Assembly (NCBI RefSeq): GCF_003255815.1
Contig: NC_037689.1
Span: forward strand, 52,270,088-52,334,087
Reading direction: 5' to 3'
Length of the DNA: 64,000 nucleotides
From: Theropithecus gelada
Taxonomy: Eukaryota; Chordata; Mammalia; Primates; Cercopithecidae
A model generated the notes under the pieces. The model saw nothing but the letters and a program-made list of their open reading frames with translations, was not told the origin of the DNA and did not search any database. Below are positions 13,382 through 24,965 of the stretch, in pieces. Within the stretch, counting starts at the first letter, position 1. The number at the start of each line of letters is the position of its first letter. The translations under genes were made by a program, and so were the position numbers.

Positions 13382-13872
13382 GTCTTCCACTCCAAAATTG
13401 AACATATGTTTTCATGAGGAGGCTCTCTGACCTAAAAAATCAGGTTCATGGTTGGACATCACCGTTTACTCATACAAAAGTCCATGACTATGACTATAAG
13501 GGAAAAATCAAGTATAATTCAGCACTACTGATCAGTAGGAAGTCTATATAACTAAATAGATAAACATATGGTCGACTCTCAGATATTATTACTTTAAAAG
13601 GCTAACTGGTAGTGTCTTTCCGTCATACACGCAACTTATTGACTGATTGTGATGATGCCTAAGTGTACAATTTTAAAGAACGTTTAAATGGCTTCAGAGC
13701 ACTATCTCACTCACCTTCATTTTAGTGGCTATATTTCACATACATCATCTAAGTGCAAGATGAAAATGAGTTAACATGAAAAGAAATTATAATGCTATGG
13801 GAGGCACCATCAACAAATGACAGAAAAAGGGCAGCACAAGCGAGGCAACTGCAATCATCCAGACAGAATTTC

Positions 13873-14173
13873 ATTTTCTTTCTTTTTTTTTGAAACGGAA
13901 TCTCGCTCTGTCACCCAGACTGAAGTGCAGTGGCGTGATCTCGGCTCACTGCAACCTCCACCTCCCGGATTCAAGTGATTCTCCTGCCTCAGCCTCCCTA
14001 GTAGCTGGGATTACAGGTGTCTGCCACCATGCCCGGCTAGTTTTTGTATTTTCAGTAGAGATGGGGTTTCACCATGTTGGTCAAGCTGGTCTCGAAATCC
14101 TGACCTCAGGTGATCCACCCTCCTCAGCCTCCCAAAGTGCTGGGATTACATGCGTGAGCCACTGCATCCGGCC
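13873..14173 (-). mobile_element. Full-length Alu
   Basis: T-rich start, GAAACGGAATCTCGCTCTGT, and end GCATCCGGCC. Clear target copies AGACAGAATTTC lie at 13861-13872 and from 14175. Confidence 0.97.
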
Positions 14174-14186
14174 CAGACAGAATTTC

Positions 14187-15464
14187 TAAGTAAGGGTTTA
14201 AGTTCTCGTGGCTTCTCTCTGAAGATCTTCTTCTACCTATTATCAGGCCCTCTTACTTGCAACCCCACCGCCATCATTCCACCAACCTCATACATCCGGA
14301 TCAAAATTCCCTGACAAGGACAATCCAAAAGTTCTCTCCCCTCTCAGTAGATACAAACTCCCATTTCTTCAGTTCACCTCTTCTTGGTGACCAGTATTAT
14401 TTGAAAAGAAAGAAGGAAGAATATCTAATTTAGTAATTCTGACTAATGTGTGAACCTTTCTGTTGGTACTAACAGTTTAAAAGAAGAATATTGTAAATCA
14501 AATTAACCTTTACAGATAGTATCAACACCTTTCAGAATTATACTACTGGGATCCCAGAACTGCCTGTCCTGTGCTGAATATAGACTTTCATCTATTACCT
14601 GATGAGAAAACATTTGGAGCTTTCTCATGATGGTGCTGCCTGCCAGCCAAGAGTTGCATTTTCAAAGTTTTGCCATCCTAATTTGCCCATAGCACTGTTG
14701 GTAAAATATTTATAGTTTGTTGTACTTTTCTCTCATTATTTTATAAGAGAAAAATATACAGAAAAATGAAAGAGAAGAAGGTGAGGGTCAAATTGAATAC
14801 AATTAAGGCAAAGATTGACACCATCATGTATGCCAAAAAAAATACCCTCATTGGACTTACATAACAATAACAGGTTCAACCATTTCGGAAAAGGATATTA
14901 ATGAATGCACATTAGTAACTGCATGTTACAAATAAGAGCCTGTTGCAAGTTTCTTCTAAAGGCACAAAGAAAACAAGATGCCAATAGAGGTTTGAAATCA
15001 CGATGCAAGAACCGTCAAGTTTGCATGATTCTTAATCCCTCATCAAGTTAATAAAATGATTCGAAGTTGAAACGGGAAAGGAATGTTTGAGAAAGCCATT
15101 TGTGTGCTAAGGGCACACAAGGTGGAGTGATGGAGGTACTTCTCCTTTGAACCGAACTCCGCAGAAGGACTTTAAAAAGCTAATGTGTGTCCTCTGCAGT
15201 TTGGGGGACATAATGAGTTAGTGGCCAACTCTCACCTGGAAATCTAAAGGGCAATAAACAGGCTAGGCAGAGCACAGAATGGGAGAAGAAGAATATGTGG
15301 CGGGTTGAGCAGCCTACACTCAATACTTGGCAAAGCAAAAACAAGCACTGTTTTCAAGAAGGGGGAAAAGAGAGAGAGAGAGAGAACACATTCATGCTGT
15401 CACAGGTTTATCTTACATCTTATCCAAAAGACTTGCCTAGAAAAGCTAAAAGACCCAGTAGAAA

Positions 15465-15521
<57 letters not shown>

Positions 15522-17177
15522 TGTCTGGGGACTGAGGAAGGAGATATAAACTAGTGGTATAGAAGGAGTTTCTGGAGAGAGATCCCAAGAGATCTAGGGT
15601 GAAGGAGTGTAGAGGAAGATCTCCAAATTATCTCTGAAAGCACCCATGAGAAGAGACAACTTTAAACACTTGTCATGGCCAGACCAGAGAAAACTACAAG
15701 ATCAGCATCAGTGAGGTAAGAACTCTTCTGTTCCCCTTGCCTCTTTCTCCTTGATACCTTCCAACCCTGTGGGTATCTGCAAATGTAAGTAACAAGATAT
15801 GGAAGTAGGACTAGAAGTGCAAAGTGAGGAGAGATTAGAAGCCCCCTCTGTCCCACTGTAGGCAGTTAAAGTGGGAATGTCTCAGACTGGGAAAAATTTA
15901 GCTATTAACTTTCAGAGGAACTGAGTCAATAATCAATGAACCCCTGGCTTTGAGAAGCCTGTGGATAGAAATCAGGGGTTTCAAGAACTTGAATGGGAAA
16001 AAAATAGTTACGCATATGTCTTCATGGGCTTCTAACTGAAATGTAGCCTCTCCTTTAATTATGAATGCAGGCAACACGACACAGTAATATTGGCAGTACC
16101 TGTGCAGAAAAGAGTTAACGTAGTAGGTCTGAGACTGCTATCCTTAGGATGGCCTGCTCAGAAGGTTAGTTTTTGGCTGGCATCTGGGAACTTCAATTTT
16201 GAGAGTGTTCTCAACCTTCCCTAACTCATAGGGGCGACTCACTGTGCCTGGACAGTTTGTGCAAACAACATAGTTCATACCGAGCACCTACTTCCTTTTT
16301 GTGTGTCTGGAATTTTGGTACGTGCTAGGTAGAGGGTACCTACGTGACCAGCTCTCTATAAAAGCCCTAAGGGTGGAATCTAAAAAGGGTTTCCCTGAGC
16401 AGAAATAATCACACACATGTGGCTGAGTTTTTATTGCTGGGGAAAGAGTATATCCTTTGTGACCCCTCATGGGAGGAAGAGACTGTAAAGTGGCCTGCAT
16501 ATGGAGGCCTGTGTGTTTTCTCCCTATGACCCAGCCTTATACTCTTAGTATATCACCATAATGTACAACTGTGAGTACAAGTACCTGTGGAGTGCTGTGA
16601 GACGTTTTAGCAAATATCTGAATACGAGAGTGGTCTTGGGAACAACGACACAATAGTGGCAGTGGTGAGATTTGCTAGAATGACCTCAATTCACTGAAAT
16701 CTAGCTGCAGTATTATTTGGGGAAAAGAAAGAGAGAAGGGCAGGGAATTATGAAACCCTGGTACTTGGGTGGCTATGGAGTTAACCATAATATGAAACAG
16801 CAACTGAGCTGCTGTCTGTGATCAGAGGTAAAAAGTTACCTATTGAATTTGGAAAGGGTAGATTCATCCCAGGAGGGCTGGCTCTCTGGATCTGCTAGGT
16901 GCTTTTGACCATACAGAGTTGGCTCTGCTGAAGTAAGTGGGGCGAGGTGGGATAGGAAATAGTAACATAGCCTAGGTGATGATAGCTTTGTTTTTTTGTA
17001 GTCTCTCCCCCTCCCTAACACCCTCGCAGGAGGAAAAAGGGCCCAAACATTCTGTACAATGGGCTTTGGATGTGCCAAATATCATAAAATGTACTTTGTA
17101 GTTGTTCTCTCCTCCAAGTAGAGAGAAAAAAAGAATTAAGTCTGTTTCCAGGGCTGGAGCAAGGATTTAGATAAAGC
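14187..17177. other. Intergenic DNA with GA repeat, no gene recognised
   Basis: Apart from GA runs I see no confident feature. Small frames look like chance. Confidence 0.55.
15470..15517 (+). repeat. (GA)n microsatellite
   Basis: About 24 GA units, preceded by a shorter GA run at 15370-15386. Confidence 0.95.
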
Positions 17178-17182
17178 AGAGG

Positions 17183-17213
<31 letters not shown>

Positions 17214-17468
17214 GAGAGGGAGGGAGGGAAGGAAGAAAGGAAGGAAGAGAGAAAGGGAGAGATAAAGGGAGGAAGGGAGAAAGGGAGAAAGGGAGGAAGG
17301 GAGAAAGGGAGGAAGGGAGGAAGAGAGGAAAGGAGGGAGAAAGGGAGCAAGGGAGAAAGGGAGAAGGGGAGGAAGGGAGGAAGGGAGGAAGGGAGGAAGA
17401 GAGGAAAGGAGGGAGAAAGGGAGCAAGGGAGGAAGGGAGGGAGGGAGGGAAGAAGGAAGAGAGGGAAA
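17178..17468 (+). repeat. 291-bp polypurine tract (GGGA/GGAA/GAAA)
   Basis: Only three pyrimidines interrupt 291 bp: T17263, C17348 and C17424. The two C sit in the same context (GGGAGCAAGGGA) exactly 76 bp apart, showing a 76-bp internal duplication. Open frames on the minus strand (Ser/Pro/Phe/Leu-rich) are artefacts of this tract. Confidence 0.95.
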
Positions 17469-19587
17469 CCCACTTAGCTATTTCTCCAGCCTGGCTGCTG
17501 CTGCTCCCCTCCCTTTCCCTTCCATCCCAGCTGGGTTCTCCTGGCAGCTGTGATGTGAACTCTGTAAATGGAAAATTTACTGCTAGGGATTTTAGTAAAC
17601 TCGTAATAAGAAAAAAACAGGAATTTTAATTCACAGCTTTGCATTTGTGGCTATTGCATGTGGATGTCTGATGAAAATTGATGTGCAATGTTATGTGCTT
17701 ATAATTTCATAAATGCTAGAAGGGTCATCTCAATCAGGAAAAGCTGCAAAGGAAAAAAAAAGTGTTAATGAAACACAGCTCCCTTGCTTTTTTGCCACAG
17801 GTGGGCAGATTGGAATTTATACTCTTGGTATTGGAAACAAGGCTCAGTAACGGATAATTTATTTTATTTTATTTGCCAAAATTATGCCTACTGGAGCCTC
17901 TGGAAAAGGGAGCCAATCTCCAAATGAAGACACGCTTTTGGGGTTTTCAAAGCAGGTTTCAGGGGTTAGGGAGTTGTGGGGTTTTGTTTCCTTTGCCAAT
18001 AAGCTCTTGTTAAATCAGATTTCTGACCCTTAGAGGCTGATGATTTTCTAGCCTGACATGCATATTTTTGCATGGGTCAGTTTGAACAATCTGGCCTAAC
18101 AGGGTAAAAAGTCCTTAGGAACAGCCTTGCCTGTTACTTGGACTTGAAACACAGGTATCTGGCCTACAGCGTCTTAGCTTTGCTGCTGCTGCTGAAGAAA
18201 AGCCTCTAGCTTTTTTGAATACTGAATTCACAGATCCTAATTCCCTGGACCTGACTGAAACCTGATACTGCCGGTTATAGCCTGTTTCAGTTTCAGCACT
18301 GAGCTGTGCTGAACTGAAAGTCCACACAAGCTCAATGAACAGAGCTCAGTCTCTGGAACTGCCGCAAATCTAAGACATCCCTGCGGGGTCACAGCTATAA
18401 AACATCATGGATGATAGCTGACCATCTGGGTCACCTGCAGATGCCCTAGAGAAAAAGGCTTGTTCTCTGATGGGACCATTAGAAATGGAGCTGCTGATGG
18501 ACTCGATATTTCTGATATGGGTTACAAGAGCCTGATTGCGTTCCTAACTTGTGATTCTAGCCGAAGGCTGCAATTTAGGAAGGGGCACACCACAGGGTAT
18601 GTGACCCCTCTGCCCACCCCTGATAGATCAGACTCTCAGGGACGTCTCATGGCTATTGACTTATGTTCCACTTTCCAGGTTAGTTGCAGTTTGCAACAAT
18701 GGACTGATAGCCTGCCTTTACTTCCCTTGCCTTTCTCCTGTTGTACACACCTTAGTAAGGCAGTTTGATCATCCAATGCAGCGTCCTCAGAAAAGGATTG
18801 ATTTTTGCTAGGTGTTCACTAAATAAATGATCACGGAAAAAGGCATGGGGGATGGTATGTAAACCCATTTTGAAAAAATATTGAAAATCAGGATTTTGCC
18901 CTGACCGCTTCCTGAACATGAAGTGTCCTTCTGGTTAAGTTGTATTAAAACGTTACTCTGTGATAATGCTACTGTCCCCCTTACACACAATCCTTCCAGA
19001 AGGTCTGGGTGAAAACAGAAGTGATTAGGAAAATTTGCAAAGCTGGGATTATTGAATGGGACACATTGATTTTGTAACAGTCGAGAAAAACAACCCTGAC
19101 ACCAGGGAAGGCTCAGGGGAGGAGGTAGGGCATTAGGGCATTAATGATTTTTGCTTTCTGGAACTGCTTCTGGAAGCTTTCCCCTCTTTTCGAAGAAAAC
19201 TCTTGCGCTGCTTTTGCAAGTGCTGCAGGCACTTTGGACTCAGACCAAGGGCTGAGCCTAGATGGCACGGGACAGGGTGACTATAAGCTGGCAGCAGAGG
19301 GCCAGCTTCCACTGCATGTCCCCGCAGAACGTGTCCAGATGCCATCTACACTCACCAGGCAGATGAAGTAGTGTCAGTGACAGAACTATTTGAGACTGAC
19401 AGCCCCAGGCAGCCCCTCTAAAACCAGGGGCTGAACTGAATTACTTTCACTGGACTGAATACCTTGGGGCAGGAGGCACCTCGGTGGGAGGCCACACTGG
19501 GGGCTGCCTGACCGATGCATATCCTGCTGGGGTGCCCTAACATTTTTAACTCTTTGTTTCCAGGGGACCACATGAGCCCTCAGGGAT

Positions 19588-19633
<46 letters not shown>

Positions 19634-20594
19634 GACTATCATGACGCTTTCTTCAGCCCTACTGCATTCCTCTGAGAGCCTGATTTCGACAAAATGTCCA
19701 TAGGATTCAACAGACTGCCAAAGGGGGTCTGCACAAAAGGAAGTTTAAGACTTCCTGCAATGGGTTATTACCCTAGACTAGATATACTCATTAATAACAG
19801 GCAATTTATTGCCCATAAACAAATAGACATATAGTAGCCTAAATTTTATCTGGAGACAAAGAAAAACCAGTTCTATGGATGATAATTAAAGGGGCAGCAG
19901 GAGTCAACAATAAAGTTGCTTTATGATTTCATGCCATGCTTGTTCAATATACCAGTTACAAACATAATGTATCTAAAAGATGAAGCATAATTAGTGGTTT
20001 CGTAATGATGTTGAGCTTTCTGGAACTATAACCCCTCGTTATAGAATGTATGTTCCTTGTGAAACTTTAAATCCATAACTGTGCACAAAAAAGATACCCC
20101 AAAAAGCTGAAAATCTCTTTCACTTCCACGTGTCTTTATAATTACAGATTGCTTCTTGACTCCAGTTGGATGCAAACGCAGTCTTCCATACAGCTGATGG
20201 AAGTGGAAATGAAGATAGAGCAAAGTGACCTGCCACTGATACTGGCACATAATTACATTCAATGTCATGATGTTACTTCCAAAGATACTTTTTGCTTATG
20301 TTGGCTAGTTTTAATAGTTTTTGAAGCCTTACTTAAACCCTGCTGAAACCTTTTTCAATCAAGTTAATGGTTAAGACCTTAACATTTATTATAACAATAT
20401 GTACAAATTTGATTTGAGTAGGTTCCCTGAAATTGCTACACTTGTGAAAACAGCTTATTATAGTAGTACCCTGCTATTTTTAAAAAGATGTACAGAGGTA
20501 TGTTACCTGTTGGGAAATGTCTTCTTTAACTATGGAACAGAGAAATTTATAACTGTCTGGAATAAAAGTATTTCTTTAATTGAATACAAAATAC
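17469..20594. other. Repeat-poor 3' flank of NR0B1
   Basis: About 3 kb without an Alu or L1, with moderate GC at 18.0-19.6 kb and a TG microsatellite. Low repeat content makes it a candidate for conserved non-coding elements, but conservation cannot be judged from one sequence. Confidence 0.5.
19590..19629 (+). repeat. (TG)20 microsatellite
   Basis: An uninterrupted TG repeat about 1 kb beyond the NR0B1 3' end. Confidence 0.95.
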
Positions 20595-20713
20595 TCTGCA
20601 TGTAAAAATAATAAGAAAGTTTATTTTAAAATATTTTACACTCTTTTGCCCACAGCTCTTTATTCTTCCCTCATGGTGAACTGCACTACTGCATTTGTGT
20701 GGCCCACAGGCCT
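20595..20713 (-). other. NR0B1: NR0B1 3' UTR with two AATAAA signals
   Basis: Downstream of the stop, the minus strand shows AATAAA at 20664-20659 (about 50 nt after the stop) and again at 20625-20620 (about 90 nt after). Either could direct cleavage, so a very short 3' UTR is likely. The exact cleavage site is not determined. Confidence 0.65.
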
Positions 20714-20958
20714 TTACAACTTTGTACAAAGCATTTCCAGCATCATATCATCCATGCTGACTGTGCCAATGATGGGCCTGAAGAACAGTTCAGCAATGAC
20801 ATTGGCATTGATGAATCTCAGCAGGAAAAGGGTACTATTCAGTTCGATGAATCTGTCATGGGGCCCTTGGTGCGTCATCCTGGCGTGTTCACTGAGTATC
20901 TGCTGAGTTCCCCACTGGAGTCCCTGAATGTACTTCACGCACTGCAGGCCCGGCACGT
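20714..20958 (-). CDS. NR0B1: NR0B1 (DAX1) exon 2 coding part, rest of codon 390 to residue 470 and stop
   Basis: Encodes the C-terminal part of the ligand-binding-like domain, needed for repression. The acceptor is a pyrimidine-rich tract ending CCTCCAG at 20959-20969. The first two bases complete an Asp codon begun in exon 1, giving the junction LFNP-D-VPGLQ. The exon reads through VKYIQGLQWGTQQIL, the RFINANVIAELFFRP helix region, and the AF-2-like end MDDMMLEMLCTKL, then TAA. Joined to exon 1 the total is 1413 nt, or 470 codons plus stop, which is exactly the usual DAX1 length. There is no frameshift or early stop, so the gene looks intact. The last residue is Leu; I remember Ile in human. 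A frame starting at GTG 20956 simply begins inside this exon and is not an independent gene. Confidence 0.98.
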
Positions 20959-22535
20959 CTGGAGGGAGAAAAATCTCTTTGTTATAAAACAGCTCACCAC
21001 AGAGTCCTTAGATAGCTTTTTAAAAATGCCCATTTCTGTTTCGTCCCAATTAAAAAAGACCCCAAGCTTCCTGGTTAAAAGGGTAAAATGCCAAACCAGT
21101 CTAAGTTTTCAGAAGCAACATGTCCAAGAATGAAACATCATGTGATCACTCTTACTTAATATTCACTATGTTTGTATGCACACGTTTGCAAATACACTGG
21201 TCATGAGCCAACAAATGCACACAATTTAATATGACCGTAGAATATAGTTTAATGGATCATCACTCCAGTTCACTTTCTATGCAAATATGAAGAAGTTCAT
21301 GATATTTCAAGAGGTGGGCACTTTACCTATGAGAAACAAGCCATGAGAAACAAGAAGCGTTGCCAGATGACAAATGCTTTTACCATTCTTCTTTGAACTT
21401 CCCACCATTATACTGATCGTTCAGCCAATGGTGGTAAACTTCACAGCCACAAACTTTGACACACAGTTTCATTTTACCTCTTTGGCTGCAGGCCAATATT
21501 AGTCTAGAGGCCCCGAATAATTTGAAAGCTAACAATAGCCACTTAGCTCATTGTACCATGATTTCTGTATCGGGGAAGGTTTTGAAAAAAATAAAAGAAT
21601 GATTCTTATGAATATTCGAAAAGGCTCTTTTCAAAAATATCAGAGTAAGAAGTTTTTGAACATTCTTATAGTCATTAAAAGTTTAAAAAGTAAACATGAA
21701 AACATCACGAATTGCACCATGATTCAAAAATAACTTTTGTAATGGAAAACACATGACCTTTTGCAGTATAGTGTGATACCTAAGTAAAAGTGAATGAAAT
21801 ACAATGCAGGAAAGTTTAAGAGCATGTAAGTTTTTATAAGGAAAGTAATAAGAGGAGGCTGCTTTTGAAGGTCCTTTGATCTTCCATGATAATAATATCA
21901 TTGCAAAGTTCTTTAACTTGTATTCAAGTAATTAGCAGTTGACCACTTGGTTTAAATGATGCTAATGATGATTGTAATCATTTTCCTTCCCTTTTCCTAA
22001 AAAATTCAATGGAAAAGTATTTTAAAAACACCATGCCAATCATCACAGAGCAGCAGAACCGGTGTTCTTAAAAAAATATATTAATGGTAATAGGCGAGAG
22101 GCACTCCTATTACAGGCAAATATCAAATCTCATAAATAAAATAAGAACAAAATTAAAGCAAGAATTTTAATCCATATTCCAATTCTGATTACCCTAGTTC
22201 ACACATTATCATCCCCTACTACCTACCACTTGAGATCCAGGCTTAAGACCCAATTTCGTTTTGTTTGAATTCCGTCGACGAAAGTAGGAAGAGGCTTGCA
22301 TGAAACACCACCAGAAATCTGAAGCTTCTCTAGGTCTAGATTCATGACTTGTGGAAACTTCATCTTGTGAATGCCACATTACTTCTCTCTGTGTTCACAA
22401 TATACCCCTTTACCTTCTCCCCACCCAAGTGGTTCCCCCCAACACAGACACACACAAACTGGCCTTCAAAATAAGGTCAGGGCAGAGAAAACGCAAATGG
22501 ACTCCACAGTTTTATATCTCCTTAAGTTTGAACCA

Positions 22536-22913
22536 ATATATATATATATATTTAAATTTATTATATGGGATATACAAAAGACAACCCATATATATATTTA
22601 ATATATATTTAATATATATTTATATATATTTATTTAATATATATTTATTTAACATATATTTAATATATATTTAATATATATTTATATATATTTATTTAAT
22701 ATATATTTATTTAATATATATTTATTTAACATATATTTAACATATATTTAATATATATTTATATATTTATTTAATATATATTTATTTAATATATATTTAA
22801 TATATATTTATATATTTATTTAATATATATTTATTTAATATATATTTAATATATATTAATATATTATATATATATAATATATAATATATATGTAATATAT
22901 ATTTAATATATTT
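22536..22913. repeat. AT-rich array of TATATATTTAA-type units in the NR0B1 intron
   Basis: This array is almost entirely A and T, made of ATATATTTA and TATTTAAT units with occasional C (ACATATATTT variants). It is flanked by two direct copies of a ~30-bp sequence containing TTATATGGGATATACAAAAG (22553-22583 and 22914-22943). This suggests expansion by tandem duplication. Confidence 0.85.
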
Positions 22914-23110
22914 AAATTTATTATATGGGATATACAAAAGACAAACAGCAAAGAGAGGCCACACTCAATAGGCATTACCTTTCTCCCCAATATAGGTACA
23001 TTTGAGTTTCAAACACACTCAGCTTAGCTGGTTAAACTCATACTGAGAAAGGATTAGGAAAAGTCAATCAAGAACAAGGAAGAAGTGTGCGTGTGTGTGT
23101 GTGTGTGTGT
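22897..23110 (+). repeat. Left arm of large inverted repeat in the NR0B1 intron
   Basis: From the AT boundary through TTATATGGGATATACAAAAG and GGTTAAACTCATACTGAG to a TG tract, this arm is the near-perfect reverse complement of 23556-23787. The main visible differences are a few bases around 22958-22975. Confidence 0.9.
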
Positions 23111-23205
23111 ATTTGGTGGGATAATAATTCGTTCAAACCTCACGTTTCATGACATAGAGACCTCAGCTCACCCCAGTGTCTATTATATGTTACCTTTTTG
23201 CTTAT

Positions 23206-23375
23206 ACCATTGTTTTCCAGACTTGCCTGTGCATAAGAAGTACCTGTGTGTGTGTAGTTGGGGGTGGGAGGGAGTAGATAAAAGTCTTTCTAGGCTCCTG
23301 CCTTATAGATTCTGATTCAGTAGCTCTAGCCCAGTGTCTGCAAATCTGCATTCATAATAAGGGTCACAGATGATT
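23206..23375 (+). mobile_element. MER5A-like hAT transposon remnant
   Basis: The segment GATTCTGATTCAGTAG and the following CTGCAAATCTGCATT resemble the core of MER5A. The copy is diverged and carries a short TG insertion. It sits inside the spacer of the intronic inverted repeat. Confidence 0.5.
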
Positions 23376-23555
23376 CTCAAGATAATTTGGAAAAGTCTTC
23401 TTATTCCTTCAGCTAGTATTATTAATCATCCACTACGTTCCTTATCCTGTTGGGATATAAAGGTGAAAGGGGCTCACCTTCCAGAAATTTACATTCCATT
23501 AGTTTCAGTATCAATAGTTTCCCTCTTTCCCTTGACCCTGTTTTATATACTTTTA

Positions 23556-23787
23556 ACACACACACACACACACAGACACACACACACATGCGCACACTTC
23601 TTCCTTGTTCTTGATTGACTTTTCCTAATCCTTTCTCAGTATGAGTTTAACCAGCTAAGCTGAGTGTGTTTGAAACTCAAATGTACCTATATTGGGGAGA
23701 AAGGTAACGCCTATTGAGACTGAGGCCTCTCTTTGCTGTTTGTCTTTTGTATATCCCATATAATAAATTCAAATATATTAAATATAT
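23556..23787 (-). repeat. Right arm of large inverted repeat in the NR0B1 intron
   Basis: Begins with a CA tract (23556-23588) that pairs with the TG tract of the left arm. It continues through CTCAGTATGAGTTTAACC to CTTTTGTATATCCCATATAA and AT-rich DNA. The spacer between the arms is about 445 bp. Confidence 0.9.
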
Positions 23788-24965
23788 ATTAAATATATTA
23801 ATACATATTATGCACTCTCAAAAATGCCAGGCAGGGGGCCAGGACATAATCAAAGATTCCAGCACCAGGGAAAAAAGATACAAAAGGAGCATTATGGAAA
23901 CTATCCCAACTCAAGTTGCCTGGAAAATTTTTTTCCACTTCAATCATTTCAAAAGGACGCTGGTTGAAGATGATTCTAGTAGGGGAGAAACACCCAAGAC
24001 AAGGTGCCTGGCTGTCCAGGGAGATGTTCTCCCAGTGATTTGGTTGCACCCTGTGGGACAGTGTGTCCTGCACCCAACAGACAACCTGAAAGTTTGGTGC
24101 AGCCGACATCCCACAGGGCCCAGAAGATAGGACCCTCAGGTGCCACAACACACCAGCCATTTACTTTGGAGTAAGGTCACTTGGGACCTTGGGACACATC
24201 CACCTACACAGTAAAATGCGGTGGGGGAAGGTTACAGAGCAAAGGGGGTTGATTAGGAGGTCTCTAAAGTCTCTTTGAATTCTAAAATACAGTGTTCCTG
24301 CTCTCAGTCCCTAAAGTGACTTTTTTTTTTTTCTTATCCCTTTGCCAACCTGATATTCTTCACAGAGATTTGGAGGAAGGGATAGTCCAGATGCTTAGGA
24401 CCATACAAATAACCATTCAGAGGCAGGCCCATGAAACACTACATCCAGTGTACTGTCTGACAGTGTCCCTAGGGAATAGTCTCTCTATGGGACCCTTTAA
24501 CAAATGTTTCCTTTTTTGCTAGCCTTAATAGATCTCCTCCCCCCAAAAAAGGGTCTAGTAAATTTCAGAATGGAGTTTCAGAAATCGATGTCGCAGAATC
24601 TTCAGTGAGCAAAAACTTTTTTTAGAAAAAGATATGCTCTGGACTTCAAAGAAAGCTAAAGAAAGAATAACCATTTCCCATGAAGGCACAAACTTTTCTG
24701 TAGTAAGAAACGTGTAAAGAGCTAAGTACAAACCTAAACAAACAACTCCCCTCCTCTTGGCTGAGTTTCTGACAGCAGCCCACCCAGGAGAAGTGGTTCC
24801 TGGAGCCCCCCACCCCAACTCTGCTGAGTTAGTCATGATTTCTTCACCTTTGTCCCGACACTCTCCTGATCACTGAAAACTCCTTACTGCCCGCGCCCCT
24901 AGATAGGCACTGCCTGATGCTTTTGTGAGCTGGGAAAAGCCGGCGCCCAAGGCCAGTACCCTTAC

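Larger units (their letters stand above)
20959..24965 (-). other. NR0B1: NR0B1 single intron (GT-AG, 4007 bp)
   Basis: Bounded by GTAAG at 24965-24961 and AG at 20960-20959. NR0B1 is known to have one intron; the human one is about 3.4 kb as I remember, so this copy looks roughly 0.6 kb longer. It contains an AT-rich array (22536-22913), a large imperfect inverted repeat (22897-23110 with 23556-23787), TG and CA tracts, and a MER5A-like copy in the inverted-repeat spacer. I see no Alu in it. Human NR0B1 has an alternative exon 2A within this intron; I could not place its counterpart by eye. Confidence 0.95.

Noticed and set aside
12589..14189. Frames beginning like MRQSLALSPRLECSG and MKRNLALSPRLKCSG
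   Set aside because: Typical translations of antisense Alu. The same applies to frames at 36367-36579, 43294-43636, 50476-50670, 59323-59685 and 61850-62161.
15400..15588. CRISPR-like regular repeat appearance of simple repeats here and at 22.5-22.9 kb
   Set aside because: Simple GA and AT repeats in a primate genome, with no direct repeats separated by unique spacers.
17015..17473. Low-complexity Ser/Pro/Phe/Leu-rich frames of 96-152 codons on the minus strand
   Set aside because: Translation of the polypurine tract, not a gene.
20699..21133. 144-codon plus-strand frame and 108-codon frame over NR0B1 exon 2
   Set aside because: Antisense shadows of a conserved exon, with no known product.
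24844..24965. Extension of NR0B1 exon 1 to a 429-residue open frame
   Set aside because: It reads through a good GTAAG donor. The exact join to exon 2 restores the 470-residue family length.
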